The notes under the pieces were generated by a model. The model was not told where the DNA came from. It saw only the letters and a list, made by a program, of their open reading frames with translations, and did no database searches. A program made the translations under genes and the position numbers. A DNA stretch of 8,162 bases from Candidatus Competibacteraceae bacterium. Its GTDB lineage: Bacteria > Pseudomonadota > Gammaproteobacteria > Competibacterales > Competibacteraceae. Positions 1 to 6,570 of this stretch are shown here, piece after piece; the stretch's first letter is position 1; every line of letters starts with the position of its first letter. Where the stretch lies: NCBI GenBank assembly GCA_012032855.1, contig JAAUQA010000126.1, positions 1-8,162 of the forward strand, read 5' to 3'.

Positions 1-59
1 TGGCCAATGAAAACAGCGACGAGTTAACAAGTGCGATGGCTGCCTGAGTTCCCCCACGG

Positions 60-206
60 ATTTTGGTACTTCCCAACGCCACTCTCCAAGGGTTCGAAGT
101 GATGCGCGCCCTGCGCAAAGGCCAAGCCAACCCCTGGTGTTACGAAGCCGGTGTGTTAGGCGAAATCCGTCTTATTCATCGCAACTTCGGCCTTTATGCC
201 GCATAG
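60..206 (+). pseudogene. IS6-family transposase, C-terminal fragment
   Basis: The frame ends at TAG 204-206 and encodes about 48 residues. They contain the block TLQGFEVMRALRKGQA followed by GEIRLIHRNFGLYAA. This matches the closing segment of IS6-family transposases (IS26 ends with TIKGIEVMRALRKGQA and then GEMRLVSRVF). No start codon or DDE catalytic core is present, and a stop lies in frame at 45-47, so it cannot make an active transposase. The fragment fixes the orientation of the left element as plus. Confidence 0.82.
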
Positions 207-246
207 CTTCAAGATTCAACCGGTAAGCTCCTGATCTCAATTATTG

Positions 247-260
247 TTTGCAACAGCGCC
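247..260 (+). repeat. IS6-family right inverted repeat (IRR)
   Basis: TTTGCAACAGCGCC differs at one base from the IS26 right end (TTTGCAACAGTGCC). It lies 40 bp downstream of the transposase stop, as expected for an IS6 right end. It marks the boundary between the element and the cargo to its right. The ORF beginning on the other strand at 563 ends 12 bp beyond this repeat. Confidence 0.82.
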
Positions 261-272
261 CCGCGCGAAGAT

Positions 273-563
273 TCAGGCGTCTTTACTAATCTGCGTAAAT
301 CGATTTACTAGAATATTTTCACAGACTTTGAATAGGACGTAAAACAAGAGACTGAGATAGCCATAGCTGAGCAGTTCGACGAGTTGATGTAAAGCACCAT
401 CAGCGATAACCATAGTCCCGTGTTCTATGTATAGGTTGATGTTTGCTTTGAGCAGGACGAATAAATTCAGGGAAGTGACCCCAAACAGAAAAAAAAACAA
501 CCCCATTAGTAGAAAAGTGAAGCCCCAGTATTGGGACATAAATCTAATCACGGATTTACGCAT
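273..563 (-). CDS. small two-helix inner-membrane protein, unknown function
   Basis: This 96-residue protein has a basic N-terminus (MRKSVIRF) and a strongly hydrophobic stretch at about residues 14-39, rich in F and L. A polar loop spans about 40-60, and a second hydrophobic stretch at about 61-80 is followed by a polar C-terminus with an Arg. This suggests a two-pass inner-membrane protein. I do not recognise a family. No strong Shine-Dalgarno lies upstream of the ATG; there is only a weak purine patch (CTGGAC) about 8 bases before it. The gene sits between two IS6-type right ends and points toward the left one, stopping 12 bp from its inverted repeat. It may be cargo, or the 3' part may have been altered by the IS junction. 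The clear membrane pattern argues against a random ORF, but expression is unproven. Confidence 0.5.
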   Translation of the reverse strand: MRKSVIRFMSQYWGFTFLLMGLFFFLFGVTSLNLFVLLKANINLYIEHGTMVIADGALHQLVELLSYGYLSLLFYVLFKVCENILVNRFTQISKDA

Positions 564-634
564 TGATGTTGAGTCCAGGGCTCACGCATGAAATAGACCG
601 TAGATTTATAAAACAATAGCATAGCGCATCACAC

Positions 635-664
635 GATAGCCAAGATACAGTACGGCTGGCTATC
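635..664. repeat. 8-bp inverted repeat (possible hairpin)
   Basis: GATAGCCA at 635-642 and its exact reverse complement TGGCTATC at 657-664 are separated by 14 bases. There is no T-tract on either side, so it is not a convincing intrinsic terminator. It lies in the 564-701 gap between the membrane-protein gene and the second IS6 remnant, upstream of that gene. It could be a protein-binding site or chance. Confidence 0.3.
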
Positions 665-701
665 AGTCGTTAATATCTTTGATGCCAGAATTTTTATGCG
701 T

Positions 702-818
702 AAGCTTAGGGTGTCGGGCGAAATCGGCCTGATCGGTCATAACTTTGGACTTTATGCCGCATAGCTTCAAGTTTCCGTCGGCAGACTTTTTATTTCTATT
801 TTTTCTTGCAACAGGACG
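702..818 (+). mobile_element. second, diverged IS6-type right-end remnant
   Basis: From 711 this segment aligns without gaps with 153-260 at a constant offset of 558 bp. Both copies share the motif GEI-x-LI-x-x-NFGLYAA, the TAG stop (762-764 here) and the following GCTTCAAG. They also share the spacing to a terminal TTGCAACAG (806-814). The terminal repeat at 805-818 is poorer, about 10 of 14 matches to the first copy. Upstream similarity fades at about 702. The frame can be read from ATG 696 but only as a short stub. Differences are spread throughout, so this is a related but different IS6 member rather than a recent duplicate. Orientation is plus, the same as the left copy. Confidence 0.7.
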
Positions 819-906
819 CTTCAAACTTTCCACGTCAACAATATCTGCATCTTCTTGACGGGACGCTGAAACGTTGATATGGCATTGGCCTCAACCCAAC
901 GAGTGA

Positions 907-1983
907 CTACGAATTCGGCCGTGGCATCAGCATTTGCTGGACCAGTTGCCAGTTTTGCATAACTTCGGCGCCCGATAAAATAACAAGCCCGTGCCTTCTT
1001 CGATCATTACCCAAAGGATCGGCCGCTTGCTGAATCCGTTGTTGTAGCTGCCCATCAAATACCGTTCGAAATTCTCGACCTCGCATATTTGCTAAATCGC
1101 GTTCCATGTCTGCCATACTACGGTTTAAATCGACCATTAGTTCGCCCACTTGACGTCCCCAGTCATGCATCAGCGCCTTTCGGTAATGGATGTCATCCCC
1201 AACAACTCCATCGGCCAATGCCTGAAAATACAGGCTGCGATAGGCATCCGCTACCTTAGCCTTGACTAATAATCGATCGCCTTTTTTGATAATCAACAGC
1301 GTTTTGTCACGAATCGCCTGATTGCGTATGGCACGTAATTGTCCGCCCACTTGACCAAAGACCAATACCATCTTAAACGGAGCTGCCAGCGCCGTACCAA
1401 GCGGCGCTGCACCTCCGATGGCGTTGCCTAAACCTTCTGCAATTTCGGCTCCGGCCTTGATACCGGCTCCCGTATCCCCGCGTCGGACCGCATCAATCAA
1501 AGCAATTGTTCCACTAATCGCACCAACGGTGGAAGCGGCTCGTCCCAAATGGCCCAGCTTCTCAGAAACGGTTTTAAGTTGGGAAATCGCACCCGTCATT
1601 TCCTGACGTTGGGCAATGACCATGGCCACATCAATATTCGCCTTAATCGTTTTTTGACTTATTTCAATGACCGCTTTAGTAATATCCGCCGCTGACTTGG
1701 CCGCCATCAAACGATTATCCTTTGCCATTTGTGCATTGAACGCCTTAACGGAATCCTCCATTTTTAGAATATTGATCAAGATATTTGTTCGATTAAGCCC
1801 GGCCTGTAGCCCTGCTTGAATGACCTGTGCTGAACTAGGGGCGAGTTCACCACTGAGCTTGGTTAATGCCACAATGTTTTTTGATGAAAGATCATTCAGG
1901 TCTTTCAAAAGCTTTGCTAATTTTTCTTGCTGCTGCTTTTGTTGAGCAGGCGCGGTCGCTGCGTTGATGGTGGGAGCACCCAT
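907..1983 (-). CDS. orphan alpha-helical protein with Gly/Ala-rich hydrophobic segment
   Basis: This 358-residue protein is of unrecognised family. The N-terminus is Ala/Gln-rich, followed by a likely coiled coil (about residues 14-50) and further long amphipathic helices to about 145. A Gly/Ala-rich, partly hydrophobic segment follows (about 148-210, with GAGIKAGAEIAEGLGNAIGG and then APFKMVLVFGQVGG). A charged helical C-terminal half contains heptad-like stretches (for example around VGELMVDLNRSMADMERD). There is no signal peptide and no cysteine. The architecture, helices flanking a hydrophobic hairpin-like segment, resembles alpha-helical pore-forming toxins or secreted effectors, but this is only a shape argument. 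The start is supported by a strong Shine-Dalgarno, GAGGA at 1991-1995, seven bases before the ATG. Base composition is more AT-rich than the enzyme cluster beyond 2556, suggesting a different origin. Confidence 0.82.
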   Translation of the reverse strand: MGAPTINAATAPAQQKQQQEKLAKLLKDLNDLSSKNIVALTKLSGELAPSSAQVIQAGLQAGLNRTNILINILKMEDSVKAFNAQMAKDNRLMAAKSAADITKAVIEISQKTIKANIDVAMVIAQRQEMTGAISQLKTVSEKLGHLGRAASTVGAISGTIALIDAVRRGDTGAGIKAGAEIAEGLGNAIGGAAPLGTALAAPFKMVLVFGQVGGQLRAIRNQAIRDKTLLIIKKGDRLLVKAKVADAYRSLYFQALADGVVGDDIHYRKALMHDWGRQVGELMVDLNRSMADMERDLANMRGREFRTVFDGQLQQRIQQAADPLGNDRRRHGLVILSGAEVMQNWQLVQQMLMPRPNS

Positions 1984-1990
1984 GGTTTAG

Positions 1991-1995
1991 TCCTC
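1991..1995 (-). promoter_or_regulatory. strong ribosome binding site
   Basis: On the minus strand GAGGA precedes the ATG at 1983 by seven bases. This is close to ideal, fixes the start of the 358-residue orphan gene and argues that the gene is translated. The AT-rich sequence at 1996-2160 upstream probably holds its promoter, but I could not pick a convincing -35/-10 pair. Confidence 0.6.
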
Positions 1996-2185
1996 AAGGC
2001 AATTGAAAATGATTTATTTACCTTTGCAGTGTAAGCAATAGCTGTTTCTGCGGGATTTCATAGCTAAATCAAAGTGTTTCTAAATCGTTTCAAACGAGTA
2101 AAATGGCATTAATATGCGCTTTTGCCATTGAGAAAATAATCAATCAGTCAATCCAAATACCGTTAATTGTGAATACAAGCAAAAG

Positions 2186-2374
2186 CTACTGATGCCGCAG
2201 TTCGACATTGCGTTGCTGCGAGCGCACAGCGGGACTAAAGCCCAGTCCAAAGATTTGATAATCATGACTCCGGGTAGTTAGGTTAAGTCGGTGAACAGAT
2301 AATTCAGCCCACGCCCGGTTCTGGTCGACTAACGTGTATTGAGTAGTTGCGCACTCCGCACTATCAATCGTCAT
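2186..2374 (-). CDS. short orphan ORF, possibly a C-terminal gene remnant
   Basis: The 62-residue product is unrecognised and contains LVDQNRAWAELSVHRLNL and YQIFGLGFSPAVRSQQRN. It alternates polar and hydrophobic residues in a beta-strand-like way. The frame stays open for 13 codons upstream of the ATG (to TAA at 2414-2416), and no Shine-Dalgarno precedes the ATG. It may therefore be the 3' end of a longer lost gene rather than a complete gene. The flanks (1984-2185 and 2375-2555) contain no other coding sequence that I can support. Confidence 0.3.
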   Translation of the reverse strand: MTIDSAECATTQYTLVDQNRAWAELSVHRLNLTTRSHDYQIFGLGFSPAVRSQQRNVELRHQ

Positions 2375-2555
2375 GACAAAGTCGATTACCGCGGGATGGT
2401 ATTTGTTCTTTTCTTACCTAAAGTCTTTTTCCTGCCGCATTTATAGTCCTGTCGAACATTGCCGGGTTTCTACCCACAGCGAAGATTTAGACTGCGCAAG
2501 TTAAACTGGCATCGATTTCAGAACGATGAGTTTGGTCACGGGCGAATAATGCAAT

Positions 2556-3197
2556 TTACATTTTCTTTGCAATAAGGATGAGGTCTTCCGTCGCTTTTGG
2601 TGCTTCGGTTGGGCTCGCTACCACATCCAAAAACTCAATCCTATATCCGGCCTGCTCAATCATTGAAACGACATCGTTAATGCTTCGGTATTCCAGGTAC
2701 ACCTTGTCTCCCCTGCTGGAACAAGTGAATCCAGATTCACTTGGATTGCCGGTGATGGTAGCGAGGTATAGCAGCGCCGATTCCTTCAGAATCCCATCGA
2801 GCGATGTGAAAAACCGAGTTGCATCGTTTTCGGTCAGGTAGCTCAAGCCAAATGCAAACACCACTGCGTCAAAGACCTGTTCAAGTTCACCGATATCCCG
2901 ACAATCCTTGACCATGAACTTAGCCGAAGGCACTCTGCGTCTGGCCTGTTTAACCATGCCTTCGGCCAAGTCGACGCCGATTAACTCGAGATCCGGCCGT
3001 GTTTTTGACAAATAAGCGGAAACATTGCCTGGCCCGCAGGCCACATCAAGGATTCGTGCACCCGGCGACTCGATACGGGTCGCAAATCGCTCTAGGAATC
3101 GGTCATACCTATCCAATTGAAAGTACTTCTCGGCATAGCGATCAGCCAATCGACTGAATGTGGCTGCGGTCACTGAACAAAAATCTTGGTGTTGCAT
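2556..3197 (-). CDS. class I SAM-dependent methyltransferase
   Basis: This 213-residue protein matches small Methyltransf_25/11-type enzymes, which transfer a methyl group from S-adenosylmethionine to a small molecule. The N-terminal helix YAEKYFQLDRYDRFLERF (about 21-38) is typical of this group. Motif I is ILDVACGPGN (49-58), the glycine-rich SAM loop. The acidic residue binding the ribose is D76 in LIGVDLAEGM. KDCRD (98-102) carries the adenine-side acidic residue, and VVFAFGLSYL resembles the post-II strand. All SAM-binding elements are intact. An in-frame TAG lies upstream and there is no earlier start, but the Shine-Dalgarno before this ATG is weak. It is the last gene of the minus-strand enzyme series, 134 bp after the intended stop of the VOC gene. 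The substrate is unknown; it is likely cytoplasmic. Confidence 0.9.
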   Translation of the reverse strand: MQHQDFCSVTAATFSRLADRYAEKYFQLDRYDRFLERFATRIESPGARILDVACGPGNVSAYLSKTRPDLELIGVDLAEGMVKQARRRVPSAKFMVKDCRDIGELEQVFDAVVFAFGLSYLTENDATRFFTSLDGILKESALLYLATITGNPSESGFTCSSRGDKVYLEYRSINDVVSMIEQAGYRIEFLDVVASPTEAPKATEDLILIAKKM

Positions 3198-3303
3198 TGA
3201 TGGCTTAATGATGGCGGTAAGCTAACCCACGAAGTAACGACACGGTTCTACAACAGACACCCGCAGTGGTTGATTCTGGCGAGAGCGCCCGTGAAACACC
3301 GGC

Positions 3304-3729
3304 TCAGTTCGGGACACCCATGGTTGTGTTTTTAAGTCGCTGTGTTAAATGGTGTACAGAGTCCGACGATACTGCCCTCAATACTTCTAACGTAAGCCAC
3401 TGTCTGACCCCAAGGCATGGTCTTGGGGCCGCTAGCGATAGGGCACCGGCGGCCAATGCCCCCCGTTCGTAAGCCGCCGTGATGTCGGATGAGTAAAACG
3501 CAATCTCAACGCTCTCGGGATGTCCTGAATCGGGTCGTCGATAGGTGTCAGGCATCATTCGACGGCCGGCGTCATGAGAGGCAAACGCAATATCACCGCC
3601 GGCCACGTCGAGAACGGCGAACCCAAACTCCGGGTCGTAGAATTTTGTCTCGAAGCCAAAGGCACGATGGTAGAACGCAAGGACATCGGACACCTCATCG
3701 ACGAACAATACTGTACTACCGTATTGCAT
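3304..3729 (-). CDS. VOC (glyoxalase/bleomycin-resistance-like) protein, frameshifted C-terminus
   Basis: VOC proteins are cytoplasmic metal-dependent enzymes or drug-binding proteins built from two beta-alpha-beta-beta-beta modules. Residues 1-55 (LFVDEVSDVLAFYHRAFGFE, then FAVLDVAGGDIAFAS) form the first module. Residues 71-102 (VEIAFYSSDITAAYERG, then AAGALSLAAP) begin the second. After AAP the frame is wrong. One base is missing from the C-run at 3425-3428 (GGGG on the plus strand). Adding it back gives PKTMPWGQTVAYVRSIEG and then GLCTPFNTAT, a textbook VOC ending with a stop at 3332-3334 and a 132-residue protein. As it stands the last strands, including the usual final metal ligand region, are replaced by an unrelated tail. 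Its ATG overlaps the end of the monooxygenase gene by 14 bp, suggesting translational coupling. Confidence 0.85.
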   Translation of the reverse strand: MQYGSTVLFVDEVSDVLAFYHRAFGFETKFYDPEFGFAVLDVAGGDIAFASHDAGRRMMPDTYRRPDSGHPESVEIAFYSSDITAAYERGALAAGALSLAAPRPCLGVRQWLTLEVLRAVSSDSVHHLTQRLKNTTMGVPN

Positions 3730-4911
3730 TTGCCTGCTCCAGTATGGGCGGTGACGTAGCGTCGGAAACCGCTGAGTTTACGGTCAATTCAATACACTTA
3801 GCGATCCGCCGGGCGGCGATCCCAGCGGCATCGAAATTGCCTGTAAATATCGGCTTGAACCCTGTGAACCACAGACCCCGATGGGCTGGATCGACCTCAC
3901 CCATTGGGTACATCGGATAGCCGTTCGCGTTTAGCACCCCCAGATTGCCGACCAGCGCTTCGAGTCCACTGCGATAGCCGGTCGCACAGATTACGATGTC
4001 GGGCTTACACCCTTCATTGCCCGAGAACAGCACTCGGCTGCGGTCGAAACCGATCACTTCTCCAACGATCTGGAAACGACCTCGTCGCAGGGCGGCAACG
4101 AACCCATCGTCGATAGCAAATGCGATACCGTCACGCACAAGACGGGTCCGCCGCCGTCGGGATGGCTCCTCAGTCCAAAGCGGCTCAAATCACCAAGAAA
4201 TAACCGTTGCGTCAGCCAGAATGCGGGATCAAGCACAGCCACTGGAAGCGCGGCAAACACCCGTGCCAGCCGGTGCAGCGGAAAACCAAAGATGCGTGCC
4301 GGTACGATGGCAGGTCCATGCCGCACTGAAACCCAGACGCTTGACGGCTTATGCCGAGACAACTGGTTCAGCGCATCGGTACCGGAATTGCCAGCCCCGA
4401 TGACTAACACGCGCTTGCCATCGAAGCGCGATATATCGCCCAAATCGGCTGAATGCAATAGCTCGCCGGTGAACTCGGTACGCCCGGGCCACGCAGGAAT
4501 GTGCGGGATTCGGTCGCGACCGGTGGCGATAATCAGATGCGCACATGTGTATTCGCCTTTAGTGGTTGCCACACGCCAGTGCGTCTCGGTTTTCTCGACG
4601 TGGATAACATTTGTGCTGAAGCGGATGGGCAAGTTAAGGCTTCTTGCGTAGCGTTGCAGGTATTCGATCACCGAATTCCGGCGCACGAATGTGCCGTCGT
4701 TGTGAGTCATCGCAAGGCCTGGAAGATTGGCGAAATGGCGATGTATATTGAGCCGGAGCTGCGGATATCGCGTACGCCAGGGTTCTGCGATTTGATCACG
4801 GGCTTCAAGAACGGTGACTTGAATATCTTTCAGCGCGAGTTCCCGGGCGGCGGCAAGGCCAGATAGACCTGCACCAATTACCACGACATGAGAGAATTCG
4901 ATGACTTTCAT
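3716..4911 (-). pseudogene. FAD/NAD(P)-dependent monooxygenase (CzcO/FMO-like), split by a one-base frameshift
   Basis: This is a flavoprotein oxidoreductase of the FMO/CzcO type, expected to use FAD and NADPH to oxygenate a small substrate. Residues 9-18 (VVVIGAGLSG) and E36 in VLEAR form the FAD Rossmann fold. ATG at 129-131 follows it. FTGELLHSAD (147-156) resembles the FMO signature, with Leu where Tyr or Phe is usual. VLVIGAGNSG (168-177) is the NADPH Rossmann motif. The first reading frame (4911 down to 4054) loses homology after HPDGGGP. The second frame carries RLVRDGIAFAIDDG and the terminal CATGYRSGL and WFTGFKP motifs. One missing base in the C-run at 4144-4146 (GGG on the plus strand) joins them into a 398-residue protein of normal length. 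The ATG follows TTGGAAAA, a usable Shine-Dalgarno. It is called a pseudogene because it is broken as written; a sequencing error is possible. Confidence 0.87.
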
Positions 4912-5015
4912 TTTTCCAACACCTTACCCGTTGGGTGCTACAGAATCTGGCTGATCGGAGCATGGGATTGTGGCAGCGAACATACCCTTTCGCCGCCACA
5001 AGATCAGTGTCATCG

Positions 5016-5585
5016 CTAACGCCGTGACACTTTGAACGTCATGTTGAACCCGCCGCTGGCATTGAAATTCAGATAAGTCTGTTCCATCTGGCCCTTAAAG
5101 CGTCCAAACTTGCCACTGCCGCCGGTAACTGGGCGTACGAACGGCACGTTAAAATCAGCGAGTTCGATACCGTCGGTCACAATCATCTGGTGCCCGGCAT
5201 TGTCCTTGTCGAAATCAAACGTCTGTGTGGTAACAACCACAACACCCGATTCGGCATCGCCATCTTGCAGATGCCAGCCTCGGCAGATCCAAGTGCCTAT
5301 CACCAGTTCTGGAAACTCTGGATCGCCATTCGCCGTGATACCGCTGGATGTGCCGTAGGCCTCCAATGTGCCTGCCGGATAGATAAAGCCTGTGGTCACA
5401 AAAGGGGTGCCTTTGGCCGGTATGCCATTGTCGTTGACAGGTCCTTCAAAGAAGAAGTCGGTAGCATTCTGTACCACGTCCAGTGCCATCGTGCGCCTAG
5501 GGTGGTTGCTAACCATCTCTGCTTGTCCCTGTTGAAGGGCGTCGGCCGTGGCTTCGGTGACGAACGTGAGCGCGAGTAACAGCAT
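5016..5585 (-). CDS. secreted allene-oxide-cyclase-barrel/dirigent-like protein
   Basis: The 189-residue ORF begins with a hydrophobic segment (MLLLALTFVT) ending in ATADA, a plausible signal-peptidase site near residue 16. The mature part is rich in beta strands and has features of AOC-barrel/dirigent-like proteins: GTWICRGWHL (97-106), QTFDFD (121-126), and a C-terminus with VTGGSGKFGRFKGQ (153-166) and FNASGGFNMTFKV. That fold binds or shapes hydrophobic, often oxygenated small molecules; many bacterial members are uncharacterised. Assignment is by pattern only. The ATG at 5585 lacks a ribosome site and basic n-region. A better start, ATG 5631 (MFKPLQLFNDP), lies one base out of frame and has AGGA about 12 bases upstream. 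Removing one C from the run at 5598-5601 would fuse it to MLLLAL. It lies 104 bp before the monooxygenase gene on the same strand. Confidence 0.75.
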   Translation of the reverse strand: MLLLALTFVTEATADALQQGQAEMVSNHPRRTMALDVVQNATDFFFEGPVNDNGIPAKGTPFVTTGFIYPAGTLEAYGTSSGITANGDPEFPELVIGTWICRGWHLQDGDAESGVVVVTTQTFDFDKDNAGHQMIVTDGIELADFNVPFVRPVTGGSGKFGRFKGQMEQTYLNFNASGGFNMTFKVSRR

Positions 5586-5656
5586 GACGACTTGCGCGGG
5601 GATCGTTGAAAAGTTGAAGCGGTTTAAACATGGGATAATGACATCCTAATCAGATG

Positions 5657-5683
5657 AAAAAACAATCAGTTAGTGCTAACTGA
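5657..5683 (-). terminator. probable intrinsic terminator after the broken methyltransferase
   Basis: On the minus strand TCAGTTAGCACTAACTGA (5683-5666) is an inverted repeat with 8-bp arms around two bases. It is followed directly by TTGTTTTTT (5665-5657). A stem plus T-tract just after the stop codon fits a rho-independent terminator, although the stem is AT-rich and modest. If active, it would separate the first gene from the barrel, monooxygenase, VOC and methyltransferase genes. Confidence 0.5.
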
Positions 5684-5695
5684 GGTTACGTAACC
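5684..5695. repeat. perfect 12-bp palindrome GGTTACGTAACC
   Basis: GGTTACGTAACC is a perfect palindrome, immediately adjacent to the hairpin at 5666-5683. It overlaps the last codons and stop (5686-5688) of the methyltransferase pseudogene. It could be an operator for the downstream gene, an extension of the terminator structure, or simply the result of the Val-Thr-stop coding sequence. Confidence 0.4.
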
Positions 5696-6295
5696 GAAGC
5701 AACGAAGTACGCGTTGATCGGATCGTGCGGAAGGCGGTGGACCTGCACTTGGCCAAAGCCTGCATTGGCAAGGAATTCCTGGGCAGTTTCAACGCCCCAT
5801 AGGGTGCCCAAACCGGGGCCGCCCTGAGCGATGGAGATGGGCGTACAGTGCATCAACGATAGGGTGTAGAGCAGTGGTGCGAAGGGATTGTCGAGGTTGT
5901 TCTCAAGGTAACGCGACCCCCCGATATCCTGCATCAGAAATACACCGTGCGGACGCAAGGACCGGCGCACCCGCGTGAGTACCCCTTGAGGGTCTCGCTG
6001 ATCATGGATAGCATCGAAAGCCGTCACCAGATCAAACTGGCCCAGGGTTTCTACCATCGACAAATCGCGCATTTCGAACGCTATGTTGTCAAGCCTACGG
6101 CGAGCCGCTTCGGCCTGGGACTTGGAAAAGGCTTCGGTGCACAAATCGACGCCCAAAAAACGGCTTTTCGGAAAAGCGATGGCCGATTGACATCGTCAGC
6201 GCGAGAGTGGCTTCATTAAGAGCGCCCAGCAAACGCTCGGCAAAGGCCTCCGCTTTGGCCTCATCAAAATCGGGTTCAGGAATTGGCACAGCCAT
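5686..6295 (-). pseudogene. two-domain SAM methyltransferase with internal deletion removing the SAM loop
   Basis: The gene starts at ATG 6295 (MAVPIPEPDFDEAK) with a good Shine-Dalgarno. The first 40 residues, to ALNEATLALTMSIGHR, match the N-terminal helix that opens the winged-helix domain of about 350-residue methyltransferases of the rebeccamycin O-methyltransferase type. Similarity then jumps, with a frame change near 6174-6180, to AFPKSRFLGVDL (post-I strand with its acidic residue). AFDAIHDQRDP (motif II), LRPHGVFLMQDI (motif III) and a normal C-terminus ending at 5686 follow. About 150 residues are missing by family length, including the rest of the winged helix and motif I (the glycine-rich SAM loop), so it cannot bind SAM. 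The C-terminal part alone reads as an ORF from TTG 6156. It is the gene closest to the divergent regulator and was probably the first gene it controlled. Confidence 0.78.
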
Positions 6296-6302
6296 TTTCG
6301 AT

Positions 6303-6306
6303 CTCC
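6303..6306 (-). promoter_or_regulatory. ribosome binding site choosing the methyltransferase start
   Basis: On the minus strand GGAG lies seven bases upstream of ATG 6295. This supports MAVPIPEP as the true N-terminus, in preference to the longer in-frame ATG at 6394, whose extra residues (MSDYHRFVISSS and onward) have no family resemblance. Confidence 0.55.
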
Positions 6307-6432
6307 ACAGTCGCGAAAAAATGTGCGGATAGGGTGACGTAATGGAGCGAGTGGTAATAGAAGATGAAATGACAAAACGGTGATAATCGGACAACGCTGC
6401 GGGATTCGATGAAATACCGTCATCTCAATGGT

Positions 6433-6479
6433 GGGCTCAGTCTCGACAGAAGCGAAAGTCTTGGTTCTTCGCTCAGCCC
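6433..6479. repeat. two-part inverted repeat in the divergent promoter region
   Basis: GGGCT (6433-6437) pairs with AGCCC (6475-6479), and AGCGAA (6451-6456) pairs with TTCGCT (6468-6473), nested inside it. The arms are short and the 5' side carries a 13-base bulge. It could be a regulator-binding site or an RNA fold in the leader of the regulator mRNA. Confidence 0.3.
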
Positions 6480-6570
6480 GGATGATCGCGATTGCGCGCG
6501 GCGACGGGGAGCCTGCGACGACACGATGAGACTAGAATTCATTACCTAAAAGGCGGGGATAGTCGGACAT

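Larger units (their letters stand above)
60..260 (+). mobile_element. IS6-family element, right-end remnant
   Basis: This is the 3' end of an IS6 (IS26-like) insertion sequence. It comprises a transposase C-terminal fragment, about 40 bp of non-coding sequence, and a terminal inverted repeat at 247-260. The element's body would lie to the left of the window, so its right end faces the cargo region. The catalytic DDE portion is absent. The sequence at 1-59 is not recognisable as the expected upstream transposase sequence, and the reading frame has a stop at 45-47, so the copy is degenerate or rearranged. Confidence 0.8.
6296..6570. promoter_or_regulatory. divergent intergenic region between enzyme genes and regulator
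   Basis: This 275-bp gap separates the minus-strand methyltransferase from the plus-strand GlxA-like regulator and should hold both promoters and the regulator's operator. I found no convincing sigma-70 -35/-10 pair in either direction. It contains a complex inverted repeat at 6433-6479 (separate entry). Short ORFs crossing it lack coding features. Confidence 0.5.

Noticed and set aside
833..860. CGTCAA / TTGACG inverted repeat downstream of the 358-residue gene
   Set aside because: It has only 6-bp arms with a 16-base loop and no T-tract, too weak to call a terminator.
2416..2500. Frame containing NVRQDYKCGRKKT, reminiscent of the zinc-ribbon start of IS1-type InsA proteins
   Set aside because: The second cysteine pair is absent and the match is only a few residues long; likely chance.
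3489..3920. Plus-strand ORF of 143 residues opposite the VOC/monooxygenase junction
   Set aside because: It is rich in Arg, His and Ser with no domain pattern and lies antisense to two recognised families; it is a shadow of high-GC coding sequence.
3996..4866. Several plus-strand ORFs of 119-135 residues
   Set aside because: All are antisense to the monooxygenase, whose motifs are clear on the minus strand in both frames; none shows a family motif or ribosome site.
5110..5579. Plus-strand ORFs of 82 and 129 residues
   Set aside because: They are antisense to the secreted barrel-like protein, have compositionally odd translations and no supporting signals.
6196..6423. Minus-strand ORF of 75 residues overlapping the methyltransferase start
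   Set aside because: It is out of frame with the recognised MAVPIPEP start and lacks any motif; it is a shadow ORF.
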